A stretch of 64,000 nt of DNA, from assembly GCF_033304595.1 (NCBI RefSeq), contig NZ_CP116341.1:2027001-2091000 (forward strand). Reading direction: 5' to 3'. The stretch is from Sporosarcina jeotgali. GTDB taxonomy: Bacteria; Bacillota; Bacilli; Bacillales_A; Planococcaceae. The notes beneath the pieces were generated by a model, which saw only the letters and a list, made by a program, of their open reading frames with translations, was not told the origin of the DNA and ran no database searches. Each line of letters begins with the position of its first letter. Position 1 is the first letter of the stretch. The position numbers were made by a program, and so were the translations under genes. Shown here one piece after another: positions 10,047 through 18,587 of this stretch.

Positions 10047-10290
10047 TAAAAAACTCCCGTCCCCACTAAACAAGGGACGAGAGTGAAGACAGGTTCCCGC
10101 GGTACCACCCAAATTGACGGCTCTCGCCGCCCAACTTGACTCCTTAACGCGGAAAAAACGGCACGATTCGCTCACTCACGTGCAGACTCAGGAAGTGAGT
10201 TCACCAAGATTCCTTACTGACTCGCAGCCATCGTCAGCTCTCTGAAAAGGATAATCCTGCCTACTAATTTCCGTCAACGTCAACTTCTAT
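10047..10290 (-). promoter_or_regulatory. T-box leader of leuS
   Basis: The minus strand carries the T-box core GGGTGGTACCGCGG (within 10094-10110), followed by a strong terminator (stem CTCTCGTCCC/GGGACGGGAG, 10054-10083) with a T-run. T-box leaders read uncharged tRNA and switch between terminator and antiterminator. A CTC leucine triplet followed by A at 10198-10200 lies in the expected stem I region and is a likely specifier, as in other Bacillales leuS leaders. The specifier assignment is inference without folding. Confidence 0.95.
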
Positions 10291-10343
10291 TGAAATTCAT
10301 TTTACTGGAATGAAAGGGGAATGACAAGCTTTTCATGACTGGC

Positions 10344-10991
10344 TTACTGTTTCACGTCAATCGTTAAGTCCGCTCCTGTTGACTCCACGATGTCTTGAAC
10401 AGTATAGCCTTCAAACACTTCTTTTAAAACGAGTCCGTCTGGCGTTACTTCAATTAAACCGCGTTCTGTAATTATCTTATTCACAACTTGTCTTCCGGTT
10501 AACGGCAAATCACACTGTTTCTTGATTTTCGGCTCACCTTTTTTAGATACGTGGTCCATGATCACAATGATTTTTTTCGCACCGTGAACGAGATCCATGG
10601 CTCCGCCCATCCCTTTAATCACTTTACCCGGGATCATCCAGTTCGCAAGGTCCCCTTTTTCAGATACCTCCATACCTCCAAGAATCGCTACGTCGATATG
10701 TCCTCCCCGAATCATGGCAAACGATTCTGCACTGTCAAAGTAAGCCGCACCAATGCTCGCAGTCACCGTCTCTTTGCCCGCGTTAATGAGGTCAGGATCC
10801 ACTTCGTCCTCTGTTGGAAATGGCCCAATCCCAAGCAACCCGTTTTCCGACTGCAACACGACCGTCTTATCGGGGGATATGTAGTTAGCAACGAGAGTCG
10901 GCATGCCGATTCCGAGATTGACATAATCTCCGTTCGCTATTTCCTTTTCTGCCCGCCGTGCAATTAGTTCTCTGGAATTCGCTGTTGTCAT
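10344..10991 (-). CDS. scoB: 3-oxoacid/acetate CoA-transferase subunit B
   Basis: This 215-residue beta subunit of a class I CoA-transferase has the catalytic-glutamate loop in SENGLLGIGP (near residue 49) and the GGHIDVAILGGMEV segment. With subunit A it moves CoA from succinyl- or acyl-CoA to a 3-oxoacid or short-chain acid, feeding ketone-body or fatty-acid catabolism. It lies 18 bp after the A subunit gene. The physiological acid cannot be told from sequence. Confidence 0.93.
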   Translation of the reverse strand: MTTANSRELIARRAEKEIANGDYVNLGIGMPTLVANYISPDKTVVLQSENGLLGIGPFPTEDEVDPDLINAGKETVTASIGAAYFDSAESFAMIRGGHIDVAILGGMEVSEKGDLANWMIPGKVIKGMGGAMDLVHGAKKIIVIMDHVSKKGEPKIKKQCDLPLTGRQVVNKIITERGLIEVTPDGLVLKEVFEGYTVQDIVESTGADLTIDVKQ

Positions 10992-11009
10992 TGTGTTTCG
11001 TCCCCTTCC

Positions 11010-11696
11010 TTATCGAGTCGTCAATCGTTCAATTCGTTTTTCCTGCTCAGCTTGTAAAAGTCCTTGAACGTAAATGCTCGGTGTGTGGATGAATCCAGGT
11101 TCAAGCTGACCAACTTCCACAATTTCTTCTGCTTCTGCAATCGTTACATTCCCTGCAGCAGCCATCATCGGGTTAAAATTCATAGCGGTTTTGTTATAAA
11201 CCAAGTTCCCGAATGTATCCGCTTTCAGCGCGCGTACAAGTGAAAAGTCCGCAGTTAAAGATTCTTCCAGGACATATTCTTTACCGTTAAATATCCGAAT
11301 CTCTTTGCCTTCAGCAATTTCAGTCCCTACGCCAGCAGGTGTGAAGAATGCGGGAATGCCTGCACCGCCTGCTCTGATTTTTTCAGCGAGTGTTCCTTGA
11401 GGAGTCAATTCTACTTCCAGTTCGCCAGACAGCGCTTGGCGTTCAAATTCTTTGTTTTCACCAACATATGAAGCGATCATTTTCTTAATCTGCTTCTCTT
11501 TCAATAGAAGACCCAGTCCCCATTCGTCGATGCCGCAGTTGTTAGAAATAATCGTTAAGTCTTTAACGCCTTTTTCTACTAGCGCTAAAATAAGCTGTTC
11601 CGGAATCCCAACAAGACCGAATCCGCCAACCATTAGTGTCATCCCGTCTTGAATGGGTTCGACAGCTTCTTGTGCCGATTTATAAATCGTTTTCAT
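11010..11696 (-). CDS. scoA: 3-oxoacid/acetate CoA-transferase subunit A
   Basis: This 228-residue alpha subunit has the [13 protein letters not shown] nucleotide-binding loop near residue 24 and the [16 protein letters not shown] segment near residue 110, both hallmarks of SCOT/AtoD-type alpha subunits. ATG 11696 follows an AGGAGGG site at 8 bp. It forms a two-gene operon with the beta subunit gene. Confidence 0.93.
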   Translation of the reverse strand: MKTIYKSAQEAVEPIQDGMTLMVGGFGLVGIPEQLILALVEKGVKDLTIISNNCGIDEWGLGLLLKEKQIKKMIASYVGENKEFERQALSGELEVELTPQGTLAEKIRAGGAGIPAFFTPAGVGTEIAEGKEIRIFNGKEYVLEESLTADFSLVRALKADTFGNLVYNKTAMNFNPMMAAAGNVTIAEAEEIVEVGQLEPGFIHTPSIYVQGLLQAEQEKRIERLTTR

Positions 11697-11790
11697 CTGA
11701 CAGCCCTCCTATGCACATGCAAATATACTTCGATTACCTACCTTTATTTAATCAGACCATTTCGTATTTTGCAATTAAACCAAATAGAAA

Positions 11791-11819
11791 AACCGAAAAG
11801 CATCAACGGCTTTTCGGTT
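11791..11819 (-). terminator. Terminator of the MFS gene
   Basis: A perfect AACCGAAAAGC/GCTTTTCGGTT stem overlaps the end of the MFS gene and is followed by T residues on the minus strand. Confidence 0.8.
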
Positions 11820-12987
11820 CATATCCACTGCGTTTCAGCGGGACGTCATATAGAAGTGTCGGTATGACTGCTAAACTCATCAGTCCTGTCAAAATCCAAA
11901 GCGCAATTTGCACACCATATAAGTCTGCAAGAATACCGCCGGCAATCGGCCCTATCATTTTACCGACAGTTGCCGCAGAATTGACAATCCCCTGATAGAA
12001 TCCTTCCTTTCCTCTTGGGGCAAGCTGATCTGCAAGCGTCGGGAATGCCGGCCACGCAATCATTTCACCAAACGTTAAAATAATCATCGCAATGATGAAT
12101 ACGTTATAGGTGTTAGCGAAGCTGACAACAAAAAACGATACTAGCAATATAGAAAGTCCTAACAAGATTTGTGTCTTTACTTTGTTTTCCAGACGCGTAA
12201 TGATTGGTTTAATGAACGGCTGTCCTACTACAATCAGCAAGCCATTAATTGACCATATGAAGCTATACTCCCTTAAAGTAACACCTACAGAAGTAGCATG
12301 GGTTGAAATCGTCGTCGCCCATTGTGAATAAACAAGCCAGGTCAGCAAATAACCAATCATGACAATCAATAACGCAATGAATGGCGCCTTTTTCTTGATT
12401 CCCGTATTTTCTTTTAAAATCGATGTATGGACTTCTGGAGCTATACTCATCTGTTTATAGAAGAAGAATGCAATAAAGAAGAAGAGTACATAAAATGCCA
12501 GGTTCGCAGTAAAAATAAAGTCGATATTAAATGCAGCGACAAATCCGGCAAGCGCAGGTCCGATTGCAACCCCGACGTTTTGTGCCAAGTAAATCGAGTT
12601 AAATGACCGTCTCCCGCCTTCAGGCCAAACAGTTCCGACCATCGCATAGAAACTCGGGAAAATAATCCCTCCGCTGAATCCTAATACAGTTAACAAGACA
12701 ACATACGGTCCCCATGAGTGGTCAATTACCAATCCGATTAAGGCAGCAATCGAAATTAGAATTCCCGCCATAATCGACTTATATCCGCCAATTTTGTCAA
12801 AGAAAAAACCGCCAAGTAAATTACCGACGACGCCTGCTCCTGCATTCGCCATCAATACTAAACCCGCAACGGACAAAGACTTCTCTAAATAATCGTGCAT
12901 ATAGATTGTATTTAACGGCCACAAAAACGAGTTGCCGATTACATTCACAAACATTCCGATAATCAAAAGCCAAACTTTTCTAGGCAA
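11803..12987 (-). CDS. yttB: MFS transporter, YttB-like
   Basis: The 394-residue protein has about 12 hydrophobic spans and MFS loop features (GNLLGGFFFDKIGGYKSI after TM2). It starts at TTG 12987 behind AGGAGG. In B. subtilis, yttB sits near ytqA-ytqB in the same way, which supports orthology. The substrate is unknown; a drug or sugar-type exporter is possible. It is divergent from mnmL across a 144-bp promoter region. Confidence 0.87.
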   Translation of the reverse strand: MPRKVWLLIIGMFVNVIGNSFLWPLNTIYMHDYLEKSLSVAGLVLMANAGAGVVGNLLGGFFFDKIGGYKSIMAGILISIAALIGLVIDHSWGPYVVLLTVLGFSGGIIFPSFYAMVGTVWPEGGRRSFNSIYLAQNVGVAIGPALAGFVAAFNIDFIFTANLAFYVLFFFIAFFFYKQMSIAPEVHTSILKENTGIKKKAPFIALLIVMIGYLLTWLVYSQWATTISTHATSVGVTLREYSFIWSINGLLIVVGQPFIKPIITRLENKVKTQILLGLSILLVSFFVVSFANTYNVFIIAMIILTFGEMIAWPAFPTLADQLAPRGKEGFYQGIVNSAATVGKMIGPIAGGILADLYGVQIALWILTGLMSLAVIPTLLYDVPLKRSGYEPKSR

Positions 12988-13131
12988 AGAAATTTCGCCT
13001 CCTATCTTTCAAGCTCAGTATGATTTTATGCCTATCTATGCTAATTGACAAGATGAAAAATGATGTTCAATTATTCAGATGACGATTGTACTTAAAAAGA
13101 TGGTACACTATCACTTTAAGGAGTGGTTTTA

Positions 13132-14091
13132 ATGGAAGAAAACAACTATCCGTTTCCGTCTGACGGGACACGCTATCATACATGGTCACGTCATTTGAAA
13201 GACCGATTCGGTTTTAAAGTATTTAAAGTAGCTCTTGATGCTGGATTCGACTGTCCGAACCGGGATGGCACGGTTGCATTTGGCGGCTGCACGTTTTGCA
13301 GTGCTGCCGGTTCTGGCGATTTTGCCGGAGACCGTGTCGATCCAATTGATGTTCAATTTGCGGAAATCCGCGACCGCATGCATAAGAAATGGAAAAGCGG
13401 CAAGTATATGGCCTATTTTCAAGCCTATACGAATACACATGCACCTCTTGAGAAGTTAAAAGAGAAATTTGAAGCGGCGCTCGCACAAGAAGGTGTTGTC
13501 GCATTGTCCATCGCAACACGTCCGGATTGTCTGCCTGACGATGTTGTCGAATATCTGGCAGAGCTGAATGAGCGCACGTACTTATGGGTTGAACTCGGAT
13601 TGCAAACAGTTCATGAGAAAACTGCAAAACTTGTCAATCGCGCCCATGACTTCGAACTTTATAAAGAAGGCGTCCAAAAGTTGCGCAATCATAACATCAA
13701 CGTGTGCACACACATCATCAACGGACTGCCTGGTGAAGATTTGGATATGATGAAAGAAACAGCGAGCGAAGTTGCAAAACTGGATGTACAAGGCATTAAA
13801 ATTCACTTGCTTCATTTATTGAAAGGCACACCGATGGTCAAGCAATATGAAAAAGGAATGCTTGAATTCCTGGACCAGGAGACTTATGTAAATCTAGTCG
13901 TGGATCAGCTGGAAATGCTGCCGCCTGAAATGATTGTCCACCGCATTACTGGTGACGGTCCAATTGACTTGCTCATCGGACCGATGTGGAGTGTCACGAA
14001 ATGGGATGTATTGAACGATATTACGCGTGAACTGGAACGCCGGGACAGCTGGCAAGGAAAGCATTACAAGAAAGCGGTCGCTCCGCTGTGA
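13132..14091 (+). CDS. mnmL: Radical SAM tRNA wobble-uridine enzyme MnmL (YtqA)
   Basis: This 319-residue protein of the TIGR01212 radical SAM family has cysteines in FDCPNRDG and GGCTFC that ligate the 4Fe-4S cluster. YtqA has been reported to remove the carboxymethyl group of cmnm5(s2)U34, and MnmM then methylates the product, forming the Gram-positive route to mnm5(s2)U. The ATG at 13132 is chosen because AAGGAGTGG is 6 bp upstream; a GTG at 13123 would lie inside that site. Its stop overlaps the next start by 4 bp (GTGA), showing coupling. Confidence 0.9.
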   Translation: MEENNYPFPSDGTRYHTWSRHLKDRFGFKVFKVALDAGFDCPNRDGTVAFGGCTFCSAAGSGDFAGDRVDPIDVQFAEIRDRMHKKWKSGKYMAYFQAYTNTHAPLEKLKEKFEAALAQEGVVALSIATRPDCLPDDVVEYLAELNERTYLWVELGLQTVHEKTAKLVNRAHDFELYKEGVQKLRNHNINVCTHIINGLPGEDLDMMKETASEVAKLDVQGIKIHLLHLLKGTPMVKQYEKGMLEFLDQETYVNLVVDQLEMLPPEMIVHRITGDGPIDLLIGPMWSVTKWDVLNDITRELERRDSWQGKHYKKAVAPL

Positions 14092-14672
14092 AGGGCGGCG
14101 GCTTTCGATTGCGGCGAATTTTGCCACACTCCAAACGGCTGCTGACAGAAGTAATATCTGAAGGAGACATTGTGGTAGACGCCACGATGGGCAATGGCAA
14201 TGATACGGTTTTCCTGGCGCAGGCCGTCGGTTCAACCGGCAAAGTATATGCATTCGATATCCAGCAGCAAGCACTTGAAGCGACCAAAGAGCGTCTTGGC
14301 GATCTTTACAGCCGTACCGATTTAATCCTCGACAGCCATTCCTGTATTCGTAAATATGTCCCTGAAGGAATAACAGCGGCGGTGTTCAACTTAGGGTTTT
14401 TGCCTAACCAAAACGACCATGCTGTGATTACACATCCAGACACTACTGTACGAGCGCTTCAAGAAACACTTAAGCTGCTTAAACCTGGAGGGATGATAAC
14501 AATCGCTGTCTACGATGGTCATCCGGGCGGTCCTGAAGAACGCGATGCTGTATTAGGATTTGTTCAGCAATTAAATGCAAAACAGTATCAGGTCGTTCGG
14601 CATGAAGTCGTCAACCAGCAAAATCACCCTCCTTTTTTACTGATCATTGAAAAAACAAGCCGTAATGTGTAA
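14088..14672 (+). CDS. mnmM: tRNA mnm5(s2)U34 methyltransferase MnmM (YtqB)
   Basis: The 194-residue class I SAM methyltransferase has the binding motif VVDATMGNGNDTVFLA near residue 30 and the NLGFLPNQND motif typical of the YtqB/MnmM family. It methylates the aminomethyl group made by MnmL. It starts at GTG 14088, overlapping the mnmL stop codon. Confidence 0.92.
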   Translation: MKGGGFRLRRILPHSKRLLTEVISEGDIVVDATMGNGNDTVFLAQAVGSTGKVYAFDIQQQALEATKERLGDLYSRTDLILDSHSCIRKYVPEGITAAVFNLGFLPNQNDHAVITHPDTTVRALQETLKLLKPGGMITIAVYDGHPGGPEERDAVLGFVQQLNAKQYQVVRHEVVNQQNHPPFLLIIEKTSRNV

Positions 14673-14685
14673 CTAAAACTCCACG

Positions 14686-14718
14686 AAAAAGACCATTCAA
14701 CAGGGAATGGTCTTTTTT
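14686..14718 (+). terminator. Terminator of mnmLM
   Basis: An AAAGACCATTC/GAATGGTCTTT stem is followed by a T-run. Confidence 0.9.
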
Positions 14719-15003
14719 GTATATAAGAATCTCATTTTCAGCTATGAAGAACAAGCCGCTTACCCATAAACACTCGAGGACCGGCTTTTCCCAGTAAAAT
14801 TGTTTTCCAAACCCTGTATAATTTTGCCCGGAATTTCTCTTCGCTTAATGACTTTCTAGATAGGAATCTCTCATGCTTTTCAGCTTAAGTAAATTAAAGA
14901 TAAGACCATTGACAATCACCCCGGTTTTCCAGCAATGGTTCTTATGTATAATACGGACGCCGTTCCTAATTAACGAATAGCCCGCAATCGCTAAATGCAG
15001 GAA
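14719..15003. other. Intergenic region with a possible ORF remnant
   Basis: No convincing gene is present. On the minus strand the frame of the 15004 gene stays open after its stop codon for 52 codons (15003 to 14848), giving a moderately plausible peptide ending NLLKLKSMRDSYLESH. It lacks a start codon and ribosome binding site. It could be the tail of a decayed gene or chance. Confidence 0.35.
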
Positions 15004-15144
15004 TTACATGGCTTTAATTTCGCTGATGAATAACAGGAGAAGAACCCCCCCAATAACGACAAAGCCCAGAATGAGCCAAATCAATAAAAGCCAGCTCGCG
15101 GTCAAAAATATTTTCTCGAACCATTTGCTATTGATTATCCTCAT
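15004..15144 (-). CDS. Small single-span membrane protein
   Basis: This 46-residue peptide has a charged N-terminus (MRIINSKWFEK) and one long hydrophobic span reaching nearly to the C-terminus. The ATG at 15144 is preceded by GAGGAG at about 11 bp; a longer version from 15186 has no ribosome binding site. Function unknown. Confidence 0.5.
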   Translation of the reverse strand: MRIINSKWFEKIFLTASWLLLIWLILGFVVIGGVLLLLFISEIKAM

Positions 15145-15398
15145 TTCGTTCCACCGCTCCTCTTTAATAATCCCCCATTGAAGCACACCTTATGGTTGCA
15201 AAAAAGCACCTCATAGAGATGCTTTAAAATGGATAGGTTTTAGATACAAGTTAAGTGAGTCCTCTACTTGACGTTCTACTAACTCTATAAAATTTCTATA
15301 ATTTTGTCCGCTCTTAGGCGAGCACTTCATAATTTGCTAATCAATTTCACCCGAATAAACATTGAAGGAAATCCATCTTTCATACTGTACATATATTT

Positions 15399-15557
15399 TC
15401 ATTCAGACGATTTATCTGTTTGTTTTTGCTTTTTTTCCAAGTACGCTGTACGAATCTTTTCAAGTTGCTGCTTTTTATCAAATTTGGCAGGCTTGAGTTT
15501 TTCATGATACTTGGACACAGCTTGCATGCCTTTGTAATCTAATTGATATTTTCCCAC
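15399..15557 (-). CDS. Small basic protein of unknown function (52 aa)
   Basis: A GTG at 15557 lies 8 bp after a strong GGAGG and opens a 52-codon frame ending in TGA at 15399. The product is strongly charged (beginning MGKYQLDYKGMQAVSKYHEK, with a Lys/Gln-rich C-terminus) and predicted helical. The clean ribosome binding site and amphipathic composition argue that it is real. I do not recognise the family. Confidence 0.7.
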   Translation of the reverse strand: MGKYQLDYKGMQAVSKYHEKLKPAKFDKKQQLEKIRTAYLEKKQKQTDKSSE

Positions 15558-15929
15558 TTGATTCGCCTCCTTTTCTTATCTTTACATAGAATCTATTTGT
15601 CCCTAATGGGCTATTAAAGCAATGCGCCTAATGATGTCACTCTTTAGACACCCCGAACTAAAAGGGGATACCATTCCGATAATGAAGATGCTTATGTCAT
15701 TCTACCACTTTCCCAAGAAGATAACAGCAATTGTAAAAAATTTACTTCATCTCTGATTTAGCAATACGATCATTGAATTCATTCATAGAAAAAAACGTCC
15801 TCCACGTATTCAGCCATCCATAAACATCCATATCAGCGAATCATCGCTATTTTCATTCAGACCACGTATAATATGAAAAACAGAAGAAGAATTCGTTTTT
15901 CCTCTAGTTTAAAAAAGAGGTGCTATTAC
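15558..15929. other. Intergenic region, nothing recognised
   Basis: AT-rich sequence between the divergent small gene at 15557 and the HEAT-repeat gene. I see no RNA gene or named regulatory element. Confidence 0.4.
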
Positions 15930-16358
15930 TTGAAACAGTTTGAAACCGCATTACCTGAACACTATGAAACATTAAAAAAACAGGCAAATTATACATCCAG
16001 CTGGCGAGATCGTTTAGATGCAGTAGAAAAACTGTCGGCTTATCAGCACGAAAAAGTGATAGATTTATTAAAAAATCGTATGCAACATGATACTGTTTAC
16101 AAGGTGCAAGCAGCAGCCTATGAAGCTCTGGCAGCGTTTGGCGAGAATGTAGAGAAGCCATCACCTGCACGTTTTGATATCATCAAAAATACAGACAAAA
16201 TTCTCTTGCGCGTGAAAAAGAGCCTGCCGAAGGATCACACAGCGGCAGACTTTGCGGATAAACTAAAACGCATGCGATTAGATGTCTATGATGCATACGA
16301 AGGTGACAAGGGTGAACAATTTATGAACTGGTTAGAGGAACGCTGGGCAAAACTGTAA
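15930..16358 (+). CDS. HEAT-repeat protein
   Basis: The 142-residue product contains an alpha-helical repeat (RDRLDAVEKLSAYQHEKVID then YKVQAAAYEALAAFGENVEK) typical of HEAT/PBS-lyase-type repeats, followed by a charged C-terminal helix. The start is TTG 15930 because AAAGAGGTG lies 7 bp upstream; the frame is open further upstream to 15873 but without a site. Such small proteins usually mediate protein-protein contacts. Partner unknown. Confidence 0.75.
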   Translation: MKQFETALPEHYETLKKQANYTSSWRDRLDAVEKLSAYQHEKVIDLLKNRMQHDTVYKVQAAAYEALAAFGENVEKPSPARFDIIKNTDKILLRVKKSLPKDHTAADFADKLKRMRLDVYDAYEGDKGEQFMNWLEERWAKL

Positions 16359-16382
16359 TCACTGGTTTTGCGATTTTTGAAG

Positions 16383-16424
16383 GAAAGTCAATCTCTCCGC
16401 TTATGGAGGGATTGGCTTTTTCTA
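16383..16424 (+). terminator. Terminator of the HEAT-repeat gene
   Basis: An imperfect GTCAATC...GATTGGC stem with an inner CTCC/GGAG pairing is followed by a T-run. Confidence 0.7.
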
Positions 16425-16469
16425 TTCTTACGATACGTTTCACCAAAGCTGCTATTCAACTGTATTCCT

Positions 16470-16628
16470 CTAATCTTTGTCTTCTATGTACTCTCTAATC
16501 TCATCTATCTTTTTGTCCATTTCGTCTAGTTTAGCTTTCGTATGCTTAATAAAATCGGCGACTTTTGAGATTAAGTAAATGATAATAATAAAAATTACGA
16601 GATCTACTCCAAAATCAACAGCACTCAT
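16470..16628 (-). CDS. Small membrane protein with coiled-coil tail (52 aa)
   Basis: The frame from ATG 16628 to TAG 16470 encodes an N-terminal hydrophobic span (VDLVIFIIIIYLISKVADF) and a charged heptad-like tail (KAKLDEMDKKIDEIREYIED). Purine-rich sequence (AAGGATG and GAAGGA) precedes it. Function unknown; the topology suggests a small membrane-anchored oligomer. Confidence 0.65.
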   Translation of the reverse strand: MSAVDFGVDLVIFIIIIYLISKVADFIKHTKAKLDEMDKKIDEIREYIEDKD

Positions 16629-16838
16629 TCCTTCTCACACATCCTTTTAAATAAGATTATTCTATGCAACAAGCTGGCTTGATTGCAACAACGTCGTGTT
16701 ACAAAAATGCCTCCTCAGATAGTTGGATTATTTATTTTTGGCAAGTCCATAAATCTAAATAAGTATCTCTTTATTTGAAGGCCATAGGAATTAAGGTAAT
16801 GTGGAAGACGACTATTTAATAGTGCTCTATTCTTTACA
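16629..16838. other. Intergenic region, nothing recognised
   Basis: AT-rich sequence between two minus-strand genes without an evident hairpin or conserved element. Confidence 0.4.
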
Positions 16839-17627
16839 TTAATCTATTTCCCATTTTACATCTATCTTCCCTCTCAAATTATCCCCTGTGAGGACTACTC
16901 TATATATTCCTGACTTTTTTGCTTTAAACTGGAATGCAATTGTATCATAGTCTTCGTACGGCTCGTCTAATTCTGTCATTCCCGCCAGCTCCCCGTTATT
17001 GTCTAAAATATGATACCCATATCCCCCTCCGTTTTTTTCCTTAAAGGATATATAAGTTGTTACTAGATCTCCTTTTTCTAAAGCAATTGGAATTTCATTT
17101 TTCCCATTGAAACGCGTAAACTCTGCGAAAAATGATGATTTTGTCTTTTCTTCCGTCCATCCTTCTTTTATAGTAAAATCCATGGGTCTTATATATAACA
17201 ATATGGGAATCACTAAAAGAAAGGTCCATGCTAAACGATTTTTCTTCACTAAAAAGTAGTAGCTAAAGGCGTAGATAAACGCACATAATGCTCCGACACT
17301 TCCAGCAATCATTGCATAAAAGTTTACGCCCATAAAGGGAATAAATATGATAAATCCCAAAATGCAGTGTAATACGATACTCGTCTTGATTGTGAACTTT
17401 TTCCATTTGTAACCAATTAAATCGATTAGCATTGTAGTCATTAGTGCATATACGCAAATCCATCCCCAAAACGTTATATTTGATAAAGACTCTGTAAACT
17501 CGTATAAATCAAACCTAGTACTCAAAATGGTATACATACACATAATGAATACTAATAAACCTAGTGCTGCCAGTTTATTTAATATATACACCCATGGATG
17601 ATTATTTAACTTTCCTCTTAAGTTCAT
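16839..17627 (-). CDS. Membrane protein with extracytoplasmic C-terminal domain
   Basis: The 262-residue product has about five hydrophobic spans in residues 15-150, then a soluble, probably external beta-rich domain (YISFKEKNGGGYGYHILDNN ... IYRVVLTGDNLRG) with a carbohydrate-binding or sandwich-like feel. ATG 17627 is used because AGGGGGA lies 5 bp upstream. I cannot assign a function. It begins the AT-rich accessory block. Confidence 0.75.
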   Translation of the reverse strand: MNLRGKLNNHPWVYILNKLAALGLLVFIMCMYTILSTRFDLYEFTESLSNITFWGWICVYALMTTMLIDLIGYKWKKFTIKTSIVLHCILGFIIFIPFMGVNFYAMIAGSVGALCAFIYAFSYYFLVKKNRLAWTFLLVIPILLYIRPMDFTIKEGWTEEKTKSSFFAEFTRFNGKNEIPIALEKGDLVTTYISFKEKNGGGYGYHILDNNGELAGMTELDEPYEDYDTIAFQFKAKKSGIYRVVLTGDNLRGKIDVKWEID

Positions 17628-17792
17628 AAGTCCCCCTAAATGAATTCTCAAAAATTATTGTTGGCAATGCGGCTGGATGGAAGCACAAACCAATACCGTT
17701 AAAGTACTCGATTTTAGAATATTCTTCTTTTCCATATATTTTTTATGTGGAACTAATGAAACTTGGGACAAGCTAATCCTTATTAGAGAATC

Positions 17793-17987
17793 GCACCCAT
17801 ATATGGAATAATGTTAAGCACGTTGATTTGCGTTCCAGCCGTACGCTTTCCGGAGGGCGTGGCTTGAGCCGCTTCCTTCGCTTCGCTACGTCCAGGGTCT
17901 CAAGCGCACGCTAATCCTCTCGGAGTCGACGGCTTGCACTCCAATCAACTGAGTGAGTACATCAAATTTTATTTTTTAAACGCACCC
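17793..17987. repeat. Hairpin repeat, copy A
   Basis: A 128-bp core (17822-17949) begins GTTGATTTGCGTTCC and ends CACTCCAATCAAC, so its tips are inverted repeats. Internally CTTGAG pairs with CTCAAG and GCCGT with ACGGC, giving a long imperfect hairpin. GCACCC boxes flank it at 17793 and 17982. It is nearly identical to copies B (18.3 kb) and C (52.9 kb). Confidence 0.95.
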
Positions 17988-17997
17988 ATTTACGAAA

Positions 17998-18216
17998 CTA
18001 CCACATTGGTTCATCTTTATTGCTCAATTTAATATTGAATAGAAGAAAGGGAACGAATAATAGACTTAAGTAACCTAATGTAAACCAACGTTGTGAGTCA
18101 GCCGATATATATTGTCTTTCACAACAGTTTGGACAGTCTTTTCCCTTTTTTGAAAAACCGAGTTTTAAAGTTTCTTTCAAACTCCATTTGTAATTGCAAT
18201 TTGTACAGCGTGTCAC
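17998..18216 (-). CDS. CXXC-20-CXXC family zinc-ribbon membrane protein
   Basis: The 72-residue product has CTNC near the N-terminus and CPNC after a spacer, in the pattern of the CXXC-20-CXXC family (TIGR04104, from memory), then one hydrophobic span (LGYLSLLFVPFLLFNI). GTG 18216 is chosen because GGGGGGGA precedes it by 5 bp. Its role is unknown; homologues are common in Firmicutes accessory regions. A spacer element lies 42 bp upstream. Confidence 0.8.
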   Translation of the reverse strand: MTRCTNCNYKWSLKETLKLGFSKKGKDCPNCCERQYISADSQRWFTLGYLSLLFVPFLLFNIKLSNKDEPMW

Positions 18217-18257
18217 AAAATCCCCCCCAATCTTGTTTCTAAACAATTTAACATTTT

Positions 18258-18297
18258 TGGCCCTATTGCGACATAGTGGTGTTAAAGAAAAGCACCC
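18258..18297 (-). repeat. Cassette spacer element (28-nt spacing)
   Basis: On the coding (minus) strand GGGTGC is followed by exactly 28 nt and then GGGCCA, upstream of the 18216 gene. Its GGGTGC box is shared with hairpin copy B. Confidence 0.7.
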
Positions 18298-18477
18298 ATA
18301 TCTAGAATAATGTTAAGCACGTTGATTTGCGTTCCAGCCGTACGCTTTCCGGAGGGCGTGGCTTGAGCCGCTTCCTTCGCTTCGCTACGTCCAGGGTCTC
18401 AAGCGCACGCTAATCCTCTCGGAGTCGACGGCTTGCACTCCAATCAACTAAGAGTGTATTACCAAAGAATCGCACCC
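18292..18477. repeat. Hairpin repeat, copy B
   Basis: The 128-bp core at 18321-18448 is almost identical to copy A. It is separated by exactly 23 nt on each side from GCACCC boxes at 18292-18297 and 18472-18477, making a symmetric 186-bp unit. The same symmetry appears in copy C. Confidence 0.95.
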
Positions 18478-18587
18478 GATTGGGGAATGGACGTAATCGA
18501 ATGTAGATTCCTGAATAAATGCAATACATGGCAAGAAGATTGAAACGGAATGCTATTCGGCAGGAATTAGCAGGCATGAAATATTAT

